A stretch of 64,000 nucleotides of DNA from Trileptium ribeirensis (taxonomy: Eukaryota; Nematoda; Enoplea; Enoplida; Thoracostomopsidae). Shown in pieces: positions 45,492 through 57,176 of the stretch. Made by a program: the position numbers and the translations under genes. Under the pieces are notes generated by a model, which was not told the origin of the DNA, ran no database searches, and saw nothing but the letters and a program-made list of their open reading frames with translations. Location of the stretch: positions 1 to 64,000 of the forward strand of contig JASANE010005091.1 in NCBI GenBank assembly GCA_030248225.1, given 5' to 3'. Each line of letters opens with the position of its first letter. Position 1 is the first letter of the stretch.

Positions 45492-48400
45492 ATACAAGTA
45501 GAACAGTAAATCATACAGTGGCATTGATATATCATACAGTTATAACGATGAATAACTTCCAGTTATGGATTCGACACGATTTTCAACTTAGCCATGCATT
45601 ACAAAATTTAATCATAGAAGACGATATACTTAGGTGTGTACAATAGATCCATGGCAATGATTATGATTAGCTAGTTATTAATATCCAAATGTTGAAAGTT
45701 CCATAATGATTCTGCGAGCGACACGAATAATTCCCTTTAACACATCGGGAAAGCTACAACAAACATACGGGCACACAATGGTAAGGAGGTAAATACACGG
45801 CGATATATGTGCAGATATCTAAAGGCATACATGCCGAAGATACAATAGCAGATATACAACAGTAAATGCCCGATTATCCATAACAGATGACTCTAATTTA
45901 ATCAAGTTTAAAAGTACTCAGGCAATTCATACTCGATAAGATACACACTCACACGTACTCAGCCATGGGGAGATAATCCCGAATTTGGTTCAAAACCAGC
46001 GATTTTACTCTAATTTCTGTAACGAATTTAACATTGCTACTTATTATACTGTGAAAAGGATTAAACTACGGCGTAATGATCCAGACTTAGAGAATCTACA
46101 GACACTGCTTTTGTTTACGCGCTCCTAACTATCTAAAATATTCACCAGCATTAACAACTTCTTGCCTGATTGTACAAGATTATTATGTGATTCATGTTTA
46201 AATTGAAAGCTGTCAATCCTCGAAGCATATCTATTAGTGCGAATATTGCAGCTGCTCGAATATAAAAGTTTACCTCTATTATAATAATAAAAACAAAAAA
46301 TAGCACCTTTCTAACACAGCGATATAAGAAGGTGCACCTTAGTTATGCAGGTAGTTTTACAATTTTATGTAGATGTTATAAAGCAAAACACGTACAAACA
46401 AAATTAAAATTCTTTGAACATAAAAACTTAGCGGTATGTGGCACATAATCTTAGCAGTCCGATGCCAGTTTCCACCTTCAGTGTGACTTTAAACACGCAT
46501 CTTGCAGATATTTTGACTGTCAGTACGACTATCGTCTATATTATACCGGTTTTGAAATAAAATCTAATCGGTCGGGTTTGATTGAAACAGAGCTAGCGGA
46601 GTTTCTAATGATGGTGCTAATGGGAGAAATCGTAAGAATTTGTTGTTCGTCTGTTGGTGTCACTCATAACTTTACTTTCAGGTAAATGGTTTCCACAAAG
46701 TTTTTTGTTCTATAGCAAAAGTGATGACGATGCCGACTTCAATTGAGCGAGACCAGCTTCGACCCCATCTGCCGGGTTAAAATGGCAAAGGGTGTTTCTA
46801 TTGTTTGTTTTTCCAAATCTGACCAAACGGGTATCAGTGTCTCGCAGCCATATCTCGCGACGTATGCTTCGCATTGAAAAACAGATTCAGCTTATCTAGA
46901 TCTACAACTTCGCAGAACAACACATTTTGTGGAACTCTTTGGGGCCGAATATTGTGTGTGGACCCTTTGCGGAAAAATATTTTTTTAATTTAGTTATTAT
47001 TGTGTTTTTTTCGTTTACAACGACTGTTTATTACGTTATCAAGCACGCTGAATGTCATTGTGTAGTTATCTAGCAGCGTGGATATTTTATGATTATTCAA
47101 AGGTCTTCAGCTTGTTTAGAGAAGTAAATAACTGGAATTTCTGTTTCAGTAAAATGCGCGTCCCAGTTATTGGTTTCGGTTCCGGCTAATTTTTGGTTGA
47201 ATCGAAGTTCGAGTTTCCTGTCTTTTGGATATCAGCATCGCGAACGTCGTCATAAAAATTTTTTCCGTCTCCTGGTTAACATTATGTAACAAACTAAGAC
47301 GGTATCTTCAACATTGTTACCGCTGCTGTTTGTATAGCATAAAATCAAAATATTTACTGTTTTTGGTGTTCGTTCGCTGAGAGACATTTGGTCAACTTCG
47401 AATTTTCCACTACATTAAACAGTATATATATCTAGCATGCTGCAATCAACTTAGTCAATCGCAAACGGTACCATTTTTACATTTTTAAGTGCTCAGTAGT
47501 CCAGCATTTGTTAACTAGTTGTTGTTCAAGCTTCGGCACAACAGTTCCTCCTTAGTATCTCACGACCAACATCTATTGCCAAATCTATTGCCAAATGTGT
47601 GTGTATTAATTTATTTGCGTTTACTTGTGGGTACCAAACATAAAACAATTGAGTATTTCACATTGCTAAGTGTTGTCTGACAGTAATAATTCACCGGCTG
47701 ACGGGAAACCTGACTCTATGTCGAGGTTCCAAATTGAGCTTCCCGAGCGCCTGAAAGGTACAGTAAGGTAATAATACACCCGCAGTACACTAAGAGAGGT
47801 AGTGGATGTAATAATTTTTTCACATAGTATTGGTTTCTCTTTATTGTGGAAAAGTTCCCGCTTGCTATATTGGGGCACGGGGAATGCCGAACAACTGTCA
47901 AAACTACCTGCCAAATGATGTTATGTAGAGCCCAGTTACCAGCCAAGTTCGCTGCTTTCTACGTAAGTACACAGTATTTTAGAACATTGAAAAATCCAAA
48001 TTCTCTCAATTTTCCTAAAATTTAGCATTTATAGGCACATACGAACCCGATTTAGCGAAAGAAGTTGGTGTATCATCACTTATTTGGTTATACGTCCTTT
48101 TCTCTGCCCCGAATAAATATTATACATTTTGCGAGATGCATCACCGGTGGTGTGCTTTAACTTCTATCAGACGAGCATTATAAGGCTTCAGGGGTTCGAG
48201 AGGTCATAGAGTGGTGTGTACGTTAAACGCAACGTCTCTTACAGAAGGTTACACATAAAGAGAACCATAGATGAAACCACGCTCGCTCAATTTCACTCTC
48301 GCTTGCTAGAAGTTCGTTCTTGGAGTCGTTTTCGAAGCAGGTTTATTTTTACGGTTACTTTGACTTTTTCGGCACAGCAGTTAACATGTTCTTTCACCCT

Positions 48401-48607
48401 TACATCAATACCTTGCGTGTTAGTGTACGGAATAATGCAAAATACCTGATTCTCTCGTAGGTTGTGTCGCTATCCAAACAAGTCTGACCATCCTGCTGAA
48501 GTCACACCTTCCGGGTCTGCGCTCACCCCAGAAATTTTCGTGGAATTCTGAAATTCTATATTGTCAGAGTACCTATATACCACAAATTATTTCTACATTT
48601 TCAGTGG
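45492..48607. other. AT-rich region with diverged dispersed repeats
   Basis: No gene recognised. The word TATTACGTTATCAAGCACG at about 47031 and its surroundings (46937-47060) resemble 52815-52935, and 48150-48310 resembles 53400-53530, in the same order and orientation. This indicates two diverged copies of one long repeat. Small frames at 47666-47946 (-) and 48216-48449 (+) are unsupported. Confidence 0.4.
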
Positions 48608-48757
48608 AAAAGTTATTTTTAATGCATTTTAAATCCACTATACCTTCATTTCTTCCATCATCTGTTGTACTATATATAAATTTCGAAGACCAGGTTCCGG
48701 ATCTGGTTTAAATGAACGGTTCCGGTTCCAGTAAATTTCGGTTCCGGTTATTCCCTG
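48608..48757 (-). mobile_element. hAT-like element, terminal fragment G
   Basis: The last 150 bases of the 1.15-kb family: AAAAGTTATTTTTAATGC, the CCACTATACCTTCATTTC segment, and the GGTTCC-rich end TTATTCCCTG. The other end is absent. Confidence 0.8.
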
Positions 48758-50020
48758 ATAAATATGTATACATATATGCATAAATTATCATAAATACATG
48801 ATTTACACAATATCGGATATAACTTTCATGGTTAGAAAATAATTAATGATTTATATATACATAATCGGTCTGGTGCCTTAAATAAAATTACATTAATACC
48901 AATCAGTCATATTGTTATTAGACGACATGTTGCACATGATCTTACAATACAACATAAATGGTTTCATATTCAAAAATTATATAAGATATTAAAAATGATG
49001 CTATAGACCTTTTTATAATAAAATTTATAAAATATTATGTGCTATCAGTTTAATGGGGTGCTTGCTATGTACAGGATTTATCATTAATTGGTATGCTTCG
49101 AATAGAACATCAGTCATATATAAATGCTCACATGGTTGTGTACGGATGATTATCTTCCTTATGCTTCCATTTTCCCAGGTAGATAGTTTGATCCATACTG
49201 AAGCTCTACCCCACCCCACCCCGACTAATTTGACAAATATCGCGGTAAAATCAGGGAAACTTGACAAAAATTCAGAGATATTGCCAAAAATTACAAAAAA
49301 GAATTTATTTCCACAACATTTCGATCATTTATCCCGCCGACCGGCTGTTCCTTCTCGAAGCATCCATTGTACGAAGCAGCATCCCATGCATCCTGTGTAC
49401 CGTATAATCAGTAGCATCAAAACCCCGTCATATAGACTGCTTCGGTATTGTTCTTTATATTTTATCGTGTATCAACAAACTAATGATTTCCGCTCACCGG
49501 CCGGAATCCTTGACCGAGCCAGACCGTTGAAATTTTCTGTCCAGAACTGTAAATTCGCAAAAAATTTGCCCAAATTCGGTACTCGACATTGTCTAATTCC
49601 TTAACATTTCTCAAAATGTGCGTCAACATCCTTGACATTTCTCTAAACACGATGTATGTCAAAATTTGTCTCCAAAGTTTATTGCTGAAAATATATTTTT
49701 GGCTTAGTGGATCGGTTCAGTCCGGACCGAAAAATTTGCTCAGGTTGCATCAATACAATGAAAATATTTTTAAACTTATTGATAAATTTTTCAAGCCACA
49801 AGATTCCGAATAAATCAGTCGGGTATTATGTATAAAACGCATGCGTAAGAATATGTGGCAGTGATTAATTACCCTTAGATCCCTCATTAATGCTCAAAAA
49901 GGTTTTTAGAAGGGTCCATGAGGCCCGCTATTATACCGAAATGGTCGTATTACTCGGTGTGGCTCTGTAAAAATGGCAAAGTGCGCTCAAATGCACGAAA
50001 ACAGTCTTATCTCCGTAACC
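48758..50020. other. Spacer with an unsupported 183-codon frame
   Basis: The longest frame (49053-49604, +) has an aliphatic start and a Ser/His/Pro-rich middle, with no motif I recognise and no splice or promoter context. Codon content looks random. Not accepted as a gene. Confidence 0.3.
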
Positions 50021-50026
50021 AATGCA

Positions 50027-50569
50027 CATCTGTGAGTCTTTTGATTTTGTATAAGTATAGATGCCCTCTTGTCCCTCTACTGTGATTCAGTGTACGGTTA
50101 GCCACATGATGGGTAGTAAGGGTCAAAGTGGACTGATGCGCTAATGATTCTCTGTGTATATAGTCTCGTAATGTACGCATGTTTAGAAAGCAATGAAGAT
50201 GATTCTCTGCGTGTCTTGTCAGTAGAAAGCAATGCAGATTCTTTGCGTGTGCGGTAAAAATAAAATTCTAGTCAGTAAATGATGAAGATTGTTTGCATGT
50301 TAACTGAGGTGTTTCAACTGGAACAATATATTGAGATTTTCTCTGATCGTGGCTGGTTCATCTGTGAGTCTTTTGATTTTGTATAAGTATAGATGCCCTC
50401 TTGTTCCTCTACTGTGATTCAGTGCAGGGTTGGTCATCTTGCATGTTAAGTGAGGTGTTTCAGCTGGAACAATATATTGAGATAAAATTTTTTCTTTGAT
50501 CGTGGCTTGGCTCGAACCAGCGACCTTCTGCGTGTTAGGCAGACGTGATAACCACTACACCACACGACC
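50027..50569 (-). mobile_element. tRNA-Val-derived SINE, head-to-tail dimer
   Basis: On the minus strand a tRNA-like head (50569-50498) is followed by an A-rich joint and a tail that includes GTTCCAGCTGAAACACCTCA and reaches CACAGATG. The tail then repeats with a period of 332: CATCTGTGAGTCTTTTGATT on the plus strand starts at both 50027 and 50359. The second unit begins inside the tRNA part (GATCGTGGCTGGTTC near 50346), so it is truncated in the head. Confidence 0.65.
50497..50569 (-). tRNA. tRNA-Val(AAC)-like SINE head
   Basis: The minus strand folds as a cloverleaf. The acceptor is GGTCGTG with CACGATC (one G-T pair), discriminator A. The D arm is GTG...CAC with AGTGGTTA, the anticodon stem TCTGC/GCAGA with loop CTAACAC (anticodon AAC), and the T arm GCTGG/CAAGC has one mismatch around TTCGAGC. 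Box A (TGGTGTAGTGG) and box B (GGTTCGAGCC) are present. The T-stem mismatch and the SINE-like tail repeated next to it argue that this is a SINE head rather than a working tRNA gene. Confidence 0.6.
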
Positions 50570-50774
50570 ACTATTTTATGCTGATGTCTTTGACATTTAT
50601 CTTTGCGGGTGTTATGATGGAAATAGACGAGTTTTAAGTTTAGATTTTAGTTGAAAACAGATTCGAACTGCGAAGATCCAACGGTGGGTCGTTCTATAAC
50701 GACGGTCCGGCGAAGCTAAAGTTTTTGCTTCTAGCACGGACTTGCCGTAGTATACGTTCGTCAGCATGCCTGGA
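50570..50774. other. Short spacer between SINE and satellite
   Basis: Nothing recognised. Confidence 0.3.
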
Positions 50775-52400
50775 AACATTGTATAAGTAGGTGTCGTGGG
50801 ACTTCGAAAGCTTCATTTGGACACAAACTTGCAGTGTACATAGTGACAACAGCACATCTTAAATTGCTTTGCAATATGATACCAATAAAACCTATATAGA
50901 TTAGCGGTTGCGCGGATATCAATTTCGTGTATTTGGGTCCCATGAGCCCACTGCAAACCCCATTTTGACCCCATACTACTGCGGAAATAGTGACGACAGC
51001 AGCATACTAAGTTTAGTTATATAAAGGATGAACTGCTGTACAAAATTAGAGTAATAACACTCATATAGTTCGAGCGTTTGCGCAGATATTGTTTTCGTGT
51101 ATCTTGGGTCTCATGAGGCCCTGTTGAAAAGCCTATTTTGACATAATTCTGCAACATAAATATCGACAACAGCAGCACGCTATATGGCGCTCTACAGATG
51201 GTGAATTGGAGTATAAAATGAGACCAATACCCATATAGCTCATGTGTTTGCGGGGATATTGTCGTATTCGTGTATTTTGGGTCCTATGGGCCCATTAAAA
51301 CCACATTTTGACCTATCCTGCACCGTAAATAACGACAACAGCAGCACGCTATGTGCTACCATACAAAGAGCGAATTGCTCCACTGAATGATACCTACCTC
51401 AAGTGCTGGCGGAGATGTTGCCGTTTTCGTGCTGTTTGATTGGAAACCCCATTTTGACTAATTCTACAACGTAAATAACAGCATCATGCTATGTGCCGGG
51501 TTCCCGGCGATCATGAAAACATGAAAGTCAGTGAAATTTTCAGATGCTTTTTCATTTAACATTATTAACTGAAATGTCATGTCAACTAAACAATCTAACC
51601 TCAATGTCAAATAAAAAAAGTTGAATCTTCTCAATCTATTTAACCGCCTTATTTGCTCGCTTTGTTTTGTGTTTCAGTTCCCAACATTTTACCAAATCAT
51701 ATCGTCTACAATATTGATGATATGCTGATAATTTCGTTACATACATGTCGCAAATAAATTTATATTAATTTCATCTAGCACACATGAGTGGGTTCACTAG
51801 CATAAAGAAAGATTGAATCCATTTTTGGCATTGATAAATGTGTTTCTTACAGACATGGCTTGCCGAAAGTCTGTATCCCGTGTAATTTTTCTGTTGTTAC
51901 CGTGTCCCTCGTTGTGTTGAATGAAATTAACAGATGTATTTGTTTCATTGAATAATCGTTTATTATGTCCTCCCAAGTCAAATTCAATAAATTTAGCTGT
52001 TTTAAAATGCTTTGAAACTGGAACTACGGTATCAGGGAAAAATTGGCATTTTCAGAGAAAAGCCTCGGGAAACCCTGTAATGTGCTGTTATATAAAAGGT
52101 AGACCAATCTCACCCGTATAGCTCGACTGGTTGTGGAGATTTTGTGTTTTCGCGTATTTTGGGTTACATGGGTGTTCTGACAGCCCCATTCTGCTATAAT
52201 CGTGCTGCGTGAATAGTGAAAACAGCAAGCGCAATATGTGAAGTTATATAGATGATAAATTGCGCTACAAAGTGAGAATAATAACACAAATATCAAGCGT
52301 TTGCGGAGATACAATAGTGTTCTTTCTGTATTTTTTGTGTCTCATGCGCTCATTTAAAAGCCCCTTTGACTCAGATCCTGTATGCTAAAAGAGCCTAGAA
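50775..52400. repeat. Degenerate tandem satellite, period about 160-175 bp
   Basis: Units share GCGTTTGCGGAGATATTGT, TTTTCGTGTATTTTGGGTC, CATTTTGAC, GACAACAGCAGCACGCTATG and ATGAATTG...TACAAA. The TCGTGTAT landmark falls at about 50924, 51094, 51268 and, changed, 51426. After the inserted element it reappears at about 52149 and 52321. Units differ by about 20-30 percent by eye, so this is an old array of about six or seven copies. Confidence 0.8.
51497..52077. mobile_element. 581-bp hAT-like MITE inserted in the satellite
   Basis: The left end CGGGTTCCCGG and the inverted right end CAGGGTTTCCCGAGG are related. Flanks CTATGTGC (51489-51496) and TAATGTGC (52078-52085) share the last six of eight bases, as in an aged 8-bp duplication. 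Removing it restores the satellite unit reading GCTATGTGC. A frame inside (51921-52121) is not supported. Confidence 0.6.
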
Positions 52401-52548
52401 AAGTATGATGTACAGCTTTATAGAGCTGTTTAGCATTACGAAAGCCTAATTTTGCTAAAATATCGCCACCAGTATTTCGCAGCCCACATCTCTCAGCACG
52501 AAGATCTTTGTACAACTTTGCTGGTCACCGCTATTTGTGAGCCCGCTA

Positions 52549-52796
52549 CACTGAAAATAGGTTTCTGTGAAATTTAAAAATTTCTTTGAATTTTGCACCA
52601 CCAGATATTCTTTTAAAATTCAAAGAAACATTCCTTGAAATTCAAAAAATTATTTTTTAAAAAAATACGTATCTTTGAAATTTCAAAGATAATTCTTTGA
52701 AATTTCAGGATATATTTCTTTGAATTTTAAAAGAATATCTGGTGGTGCAAAATTCAAAGAAATTTCTTTTAAATTTCACAGAATGTTTTTTGAGTG
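52549..52796. mobile_element. Foldback MITE with TA flanks (Tc1/mariner-like)
   Basis: A 248-bp palindromic element. The left arm begins CACTGAAAATAGGTTTCTGTG; the inverted right arm begins CACTCAAAAAACATTCTGTG. The arms stay similar for about 80 bases, through TTTTGCACCACCAGATATTC. TA lies on both sides (52547-52548 and 52797-52798), the Tc1/mariner target. A decayed relative is at 37639-37850. Confidence 0.8.
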
Positions 52797-53633
52797 TACC
52801 TGGGTCGCTGAGGGACCGAATATCGTTCGTCTACCCTTTGCCAGTAATGATTTTTTAAATATGGTAATGTTATTGCTTGTTTTACTTTACAGTGAGCGTC
52901 TATTACGTTATCAAGCACGTTGGATACGTTGGTTTGCTATCTTGAGTCCAGCTTGATAATTATAATACTTTTTCTTGAGGTTTCAAGCGTTTTACGATTA
53001 CCGAACCCGACTTACAAAATGTGCGTTTTGATTTGGTTGTGTATTATGTGCAAGGCATCGAGAATAGTTTATATTTAGGTTTACCTGAACGTTGAATAGT
53101 ATATACAACGATTCGGCTATATACAGTTAGTACAGCACGTATATTTTATGCGTTTTAATAGGTTTGCAATGGATTTAGGGTCAATGAACCCGATTTACAG
53201 AATACAGTCTGCCTTCAGTAGTTTGGTGACGTACTGCGCACAGGACATCAAGAATGGCGTATACGTTTTTCGGCATGATGAGCACGATCGTGTGGTTAAC
53301 AAGAGGCCAACGCAAAAATTTCTTGTTTTGTCAGTTTTTTACAAAAAATTCATGTGTTGTCAGTTGTTTTCAATGGGTTTAGGATCGACGATGTTTTAGG
53401 TTTTTCAATGACCACAGGTTTTACGGTGATATACATAACACGCAGCCTGTTACATCTGATTACACATAATGTTAAATTTTAAATGCAACCACTCTCGCTG
53501 CGTTTCACCCTAGCATTCGAGATACTAGTCTTCTTTATCATTGGCTCTCTAATTATTGTTAAAGCGCGGTGCTGAACTCATTTTCTGTATTTTTATTTGC
53601 TTGTTATATTTTGAAAAAAACTGTATTTTTAAG
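52797..53633. repeat. Second copy of the dispersed long repeat
   Basis: Diverged relative of 46.9-48.3 kb: GGGACCGAATATCGTTCGTC, then CTATTACGTTATCAAGCACG, then a segment with TACACATAATG and CTCTCGCT...TTTCAC near 53460-53510. Within it AACCCGACTTACAAAATG and AACCCGATTTACAGAATAC form an internal duplication (about 53003 and 53188). No supported gene. Confidence 0.45.
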
Positions 53634-53852
53634 GATTTAATTCCTCGTGGAGATTTGACAATAATTGACTACATCCATAAAGAAAGATCTGACAAGGACG
53701 TTTGTTCACAAATGATTCAGGCTGTACTTTCGGGATTGCAGATTGACTATTCCTCTGTTTCGAGCTCAAGTAGTTGTAACAACAACGATAGCGATTCTTT
53801 GGACGCAGCGTGCGGTTTACAACTTTGGGATTCTACCAACGACAAGATGTAA
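53634..53852 (+). CDS. Candidate terminal coding exon
   Basis: After the acceptor CTGTATTTTTAAG (ends 53633) a frame reads DLIPRGDLTIIDYIHKERSD, KDVCSQMIQAVLSGLQIDYS, then a Ser/Asn/Asp-rich tail to a TAA at 53850-53852. The sequence looks protein-like (amphipathic helix, polar tail), starts in phase 0 and would suit a last exon. Whether it belongs with the exons at 32082 and 38725 cannot be shown; the exon at 38725 ends in phase 0, so joining is possible. No family recognised. Confidence 0.3.
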   Translation, partial: DLIPRGDLTIIDYIHKERSDKDVCSQMIQAVLSGLQIDYSSVSSSSSCNNNDSDSLDAACGLQLWDSTNDKM

Positions 53853-54108
53853 CCATAAATTTTTTTGGTTTGTTATGATGCGTAGTTTTATATACGACAA
53901 AGCGCATAAGTAATGCCGGAGTGTCATACTCCTCTACACAGTTGTGTAACGGTAACTCTTTGTAGTACGTACTAAAATAATGATTTGATGAGACATAATC
54001 TAAGTATTGTTTTGATAGCGTGCTACTTTTCGTCAAGGTCAGGATTCAGTATTGACTATTATGTAGTTTTTTTACAATGCATTGCATTTTATATCCTAAA
54101 TTACATGC

Positions 54109-54210
54109 TAGTGATGGGCAGGGATATGGTTTGCCGTATCCGGATATCCGAATATAATTGTGTAGTATTGTCTGGATATCCAGATAATTATCCGGATATG
54201 GACAACGTAT
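54109..54210. repeat. GGATATCC palindrome cluster
   Basis: TGATGGGCAGGGATATGG is followed by TATCCGGATATCCGAATA, TCTGGATATCCAGATA and TATCCGGATATGG within 100 bases. TGATGGGCAGGG resembles a hAT-type terminus, so this may be one end of another MITE whose partner end is lost. Confidence 0.4.
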
Positions 54211-54628
54211 CCTAAAATTTCAAACTTTTATTTTCTCGGTTGAGATTTTCAAATATTTCCTGGTATGTAAGATATTTTATTACAAAGTACATAAATAACC
54301 CTTTAACGCGTGTAGTCGCACGTGTGCGGCTAAATACATCAAAACTAGGTGCATTAGCTTAGTTCCCTGCGTAGCGTACATTTGGCTGCGTATTGCTATA
54401 CCCTCGGGTTGTAGTAGCATTAAGGATCCGGGCAACAGCATCATCGTAGCACCGCAAGTAGCGAGCGCAGATCTGACGAAAACGTCACTGTTCCGGTAAC
54501 AGTTTGTTCTACAATATTCTAAATACAAATTAATTCATGAAGCAAATGGGTTAAATAAAGATTTCATTAAGCTATTTGTAAAAGAGTATGGCACTCGGTC
54601 ATACTCGTGCATTATTGGTTATTCGATG

Positions 54629-56142
54629 ATATCGTCATTTGGTTTATACTCTCGCCTCTAGGTTCTTTGGGCATATCGCCTACTTGGGGGGTAGCAACTG
54701 ATAGACCGCCAACAACCATTAAGCGCAGAACAGGAGTAGCAACCACGGCAAGTGAATCTCCCAGCTTTAATATTGGTTGTTGCCTTAGCTGCTACCCTCT
54801 CCCCAAGGAACCACTGGGGGAGGGGTAGGCGACTGTTGTGCAACTGCAACATAACTAATCATAAATATTAACCAAAATGTTCATCCGACAATAATTGTCC
54901 GTCGATTCCTGGATGCAGTTGGGTTAAATGTGCGAGCGTTGGACGATAGTATTCGATAGGTAAAACAAGGTGTAGTCGACGACGTACCGGAACATCGTGA
55001 ATTTGTGGCGACGTTGGGAAGTCGCCGCTGCGAAGACATGTCGAATCGGTGAGGTAACGGCTTTTATATTAGCGATGGCGTATTGTGTCCAGTCAGCGAG
55101 GTAGCAACGATGGTGACTTCGCTGTGTTATTTTCAATGATGTAGTGTTGCTGTTGATGACTTGACGATGATATATTACATGGAAGACAATAAGTTGTTAG
55201 TCGTCTTTCTGATATAGTTTTTTGTGGTCATGTTAAACGTTATGTAGCAATGTCAGCGTTGGTTGATCGATGATGGTTATAAGGGTCGTTTGTCAAATTA
55301 TTTGTATGTATAATGTTAGCATTTATTTTATAATTCTTGAATTATTGCGACGCGTGAAAGTGACGACTGCCAACAGTCTTTACATCCACGCTTAGGTGTC
55401 CTTCGGCGTCGTTGTCCAGGTTTCCTTTCATTAAAATATACGGCAGCAGCGATAAAGTTCGTCAGTTAGTGACATCGACCCCATTTCCCGCCCCCAAAAA
55501 ACCTTGGTGAAGGGGTACCACCTGGAATCCTCGGGGAGGGTGTGAGTAAAAACGACCACATCATCGGATAACCAGTAGTACAACATGAGTATGACCTAGT
55601 GTCATATTCTTTTACAAATTTATTTTATAATGATTTTTTTGGTTAAACCGAATACAATAGGACAAGCATAGTCAAAAACACGATAGGTCATGTTCAGACA
55701 GATCTCATGAGCACATTGCGACACGTGTACCACAGGTTTTCTTATTTAAACTACTATTCTAAATTGAACCTGTACCATCAAAGTTAGGTTCCTGAAATAT
55801 GAATAATCCAAAAATCAGCTGATAATGAAAAAGCAATAACCTGCGACTCTCAAAAGAACGAACTCCGAAAAATGCCAAATTTCGGCGGGTCTTTCTGTTA
55901 TAACTCGATTCAAGTTAATTCTTTTCAACTCATAATTGTGACTCGCGCCCTTAGCTTTTCTACAGTTACAATCAGAATTAAGTGCTCAAAAATCTAACAA
56001 AGTTTCGATCGTTTTCGTTTGAACCAAAATCGATTGTTTAAACGGAAATCAATTCTTTCAACTAATTTTGGTTGCGTTAAAATAAAAAAATTATTAAAAA
56101 TGCTAGTTTGCGTTTAATTTAACGAATATCGTTTAAACGAAG
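54629..56142. other. Spacer with an imperfect inverted repeat
   Basis: GCCTACTTGGGGGGTAGCA (about 54676) and TGCTACCCTCTCCCCAAGG (about 54788) form an imperfect foldback. From 54850 to 56100 nothing is recognised, except that CGTTTAAACGA-type palindromes appear just ahead of the LINE (56030-56140). Confidence 0.35.
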
Positions 56143-57176
56143 ATGTATGGATTGCGCTGTAGTTCGATTTCGTTTGCGATCAATTTTGTGTCGGTTTTAA
56201 CCCAATTGCATTCTTTGGGACATTGCCTACTGGGTGCTTACTTCAGGCGCAAGAAAGAAAGAGTGCGTGCTGCTGCGTTACACAAGATTATTTTTACTCA
56301 ACCTAAGTATAGCCAAAGATATACTGTAATGAATTCACTCGAGTCACTGGATTGCTTGCGGGGCGAGATCTGCCGCCTGGCAAGTTCGTGTACTGATCAG
56401 CGACTACTCCAACAACAACAAGCTATCAGTCTTCTAAAAGGAAGCAACTACATACAACAGCCCACTGACGGCTCATCATGGGCTCAGCACGTCGAAACTG
56501 CGAATGATACACCGGCTGCTATCGAAGATGGTTTCACCACAGTCCGGCCGCGCCGCCGCTATAAGAATGATAACTATAACACGAATGTCGACACGAGCAG
56601 CGGTGGAAACAACACAGTGCATCCGCGTCATCAGGTCTTACGTGAAAACCGATCACGACTTCAAACCTTAACCGGCTCAGGAGCTGCATCATCAAATGTA
56701 GCAGCACGTCCATCTCAGCGGGCGCATCTCCTAGTTCGTCGCTTTAACGCGGATGCAACGGCTCAATACATCACTGATATGATGGTTTTAAACGGAATAA
56801 CTCCGTTGCATGTCTTTTCTTTTGCAACCAAGTCAGCTGACGCAGCATTTGATTTTGTTATTAGCAGAGCACTGCCATTGCCTTTGACTGAACCATCTTT
56901 TTGGCCTCCGGCGTTGAGTACCGACGCTTCATATTTGATGATTATGCCCGAGTCTGCCTCGCTCTTCAGACACGTCGCCAACAACTATCAGCGGCTTCAG
57001 GTACTGCAGGTGAAACATCTCAGATTCCTTCGTCGGTACGTACTGCGTCGCCCTCGACTGCACCTTGCACAAGGGAACCTCTTATTCTACGTTTGCCGAA
57101 GCCTACTGCTCGTTCAAATTCTATTAGCGTGAATCGTAATGAAACTCAGTCGTCGGCTATTGTACAAACGGCTTGA
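56143..57176 (+). pseudogene. CR1-type LINE ORF1
   Basis: Residues from about 60 onward form the ORF1 protein, which binds RNA in the retrotransposition particle. They include a Leu/Gln-rich helix (LLQQQQAISLL), DGFTTVRPRRR, typical of the basic linker in CR1-type ORF1, and then a globular part HLLVRRFNADATAQYITDMM through SFATKSADAAFDFVISRA to EPSFWP. A one-base loss right after FWP near 56906 moves the frame to SGVEYRRFIFDDYARVC (56901-57176), matching the usual WP-x-G-V-x-x-R-x-F ending. The upstream 60 residues may be leader sequence read in frame. Confidence 0.65.

Noticed and set aside
49053..49604. 183-codon plus-strand frame
   Set aside because: No recognisable motif, no coherent composition and no promoter or splice evidence.
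50498..50569. Functional tRNA-Val gene
   Set aside because: A mismatch in the T stem and a repeated SINE-type tail make a SINE head more likely, although a covariance scan could still score it as a tRNA.
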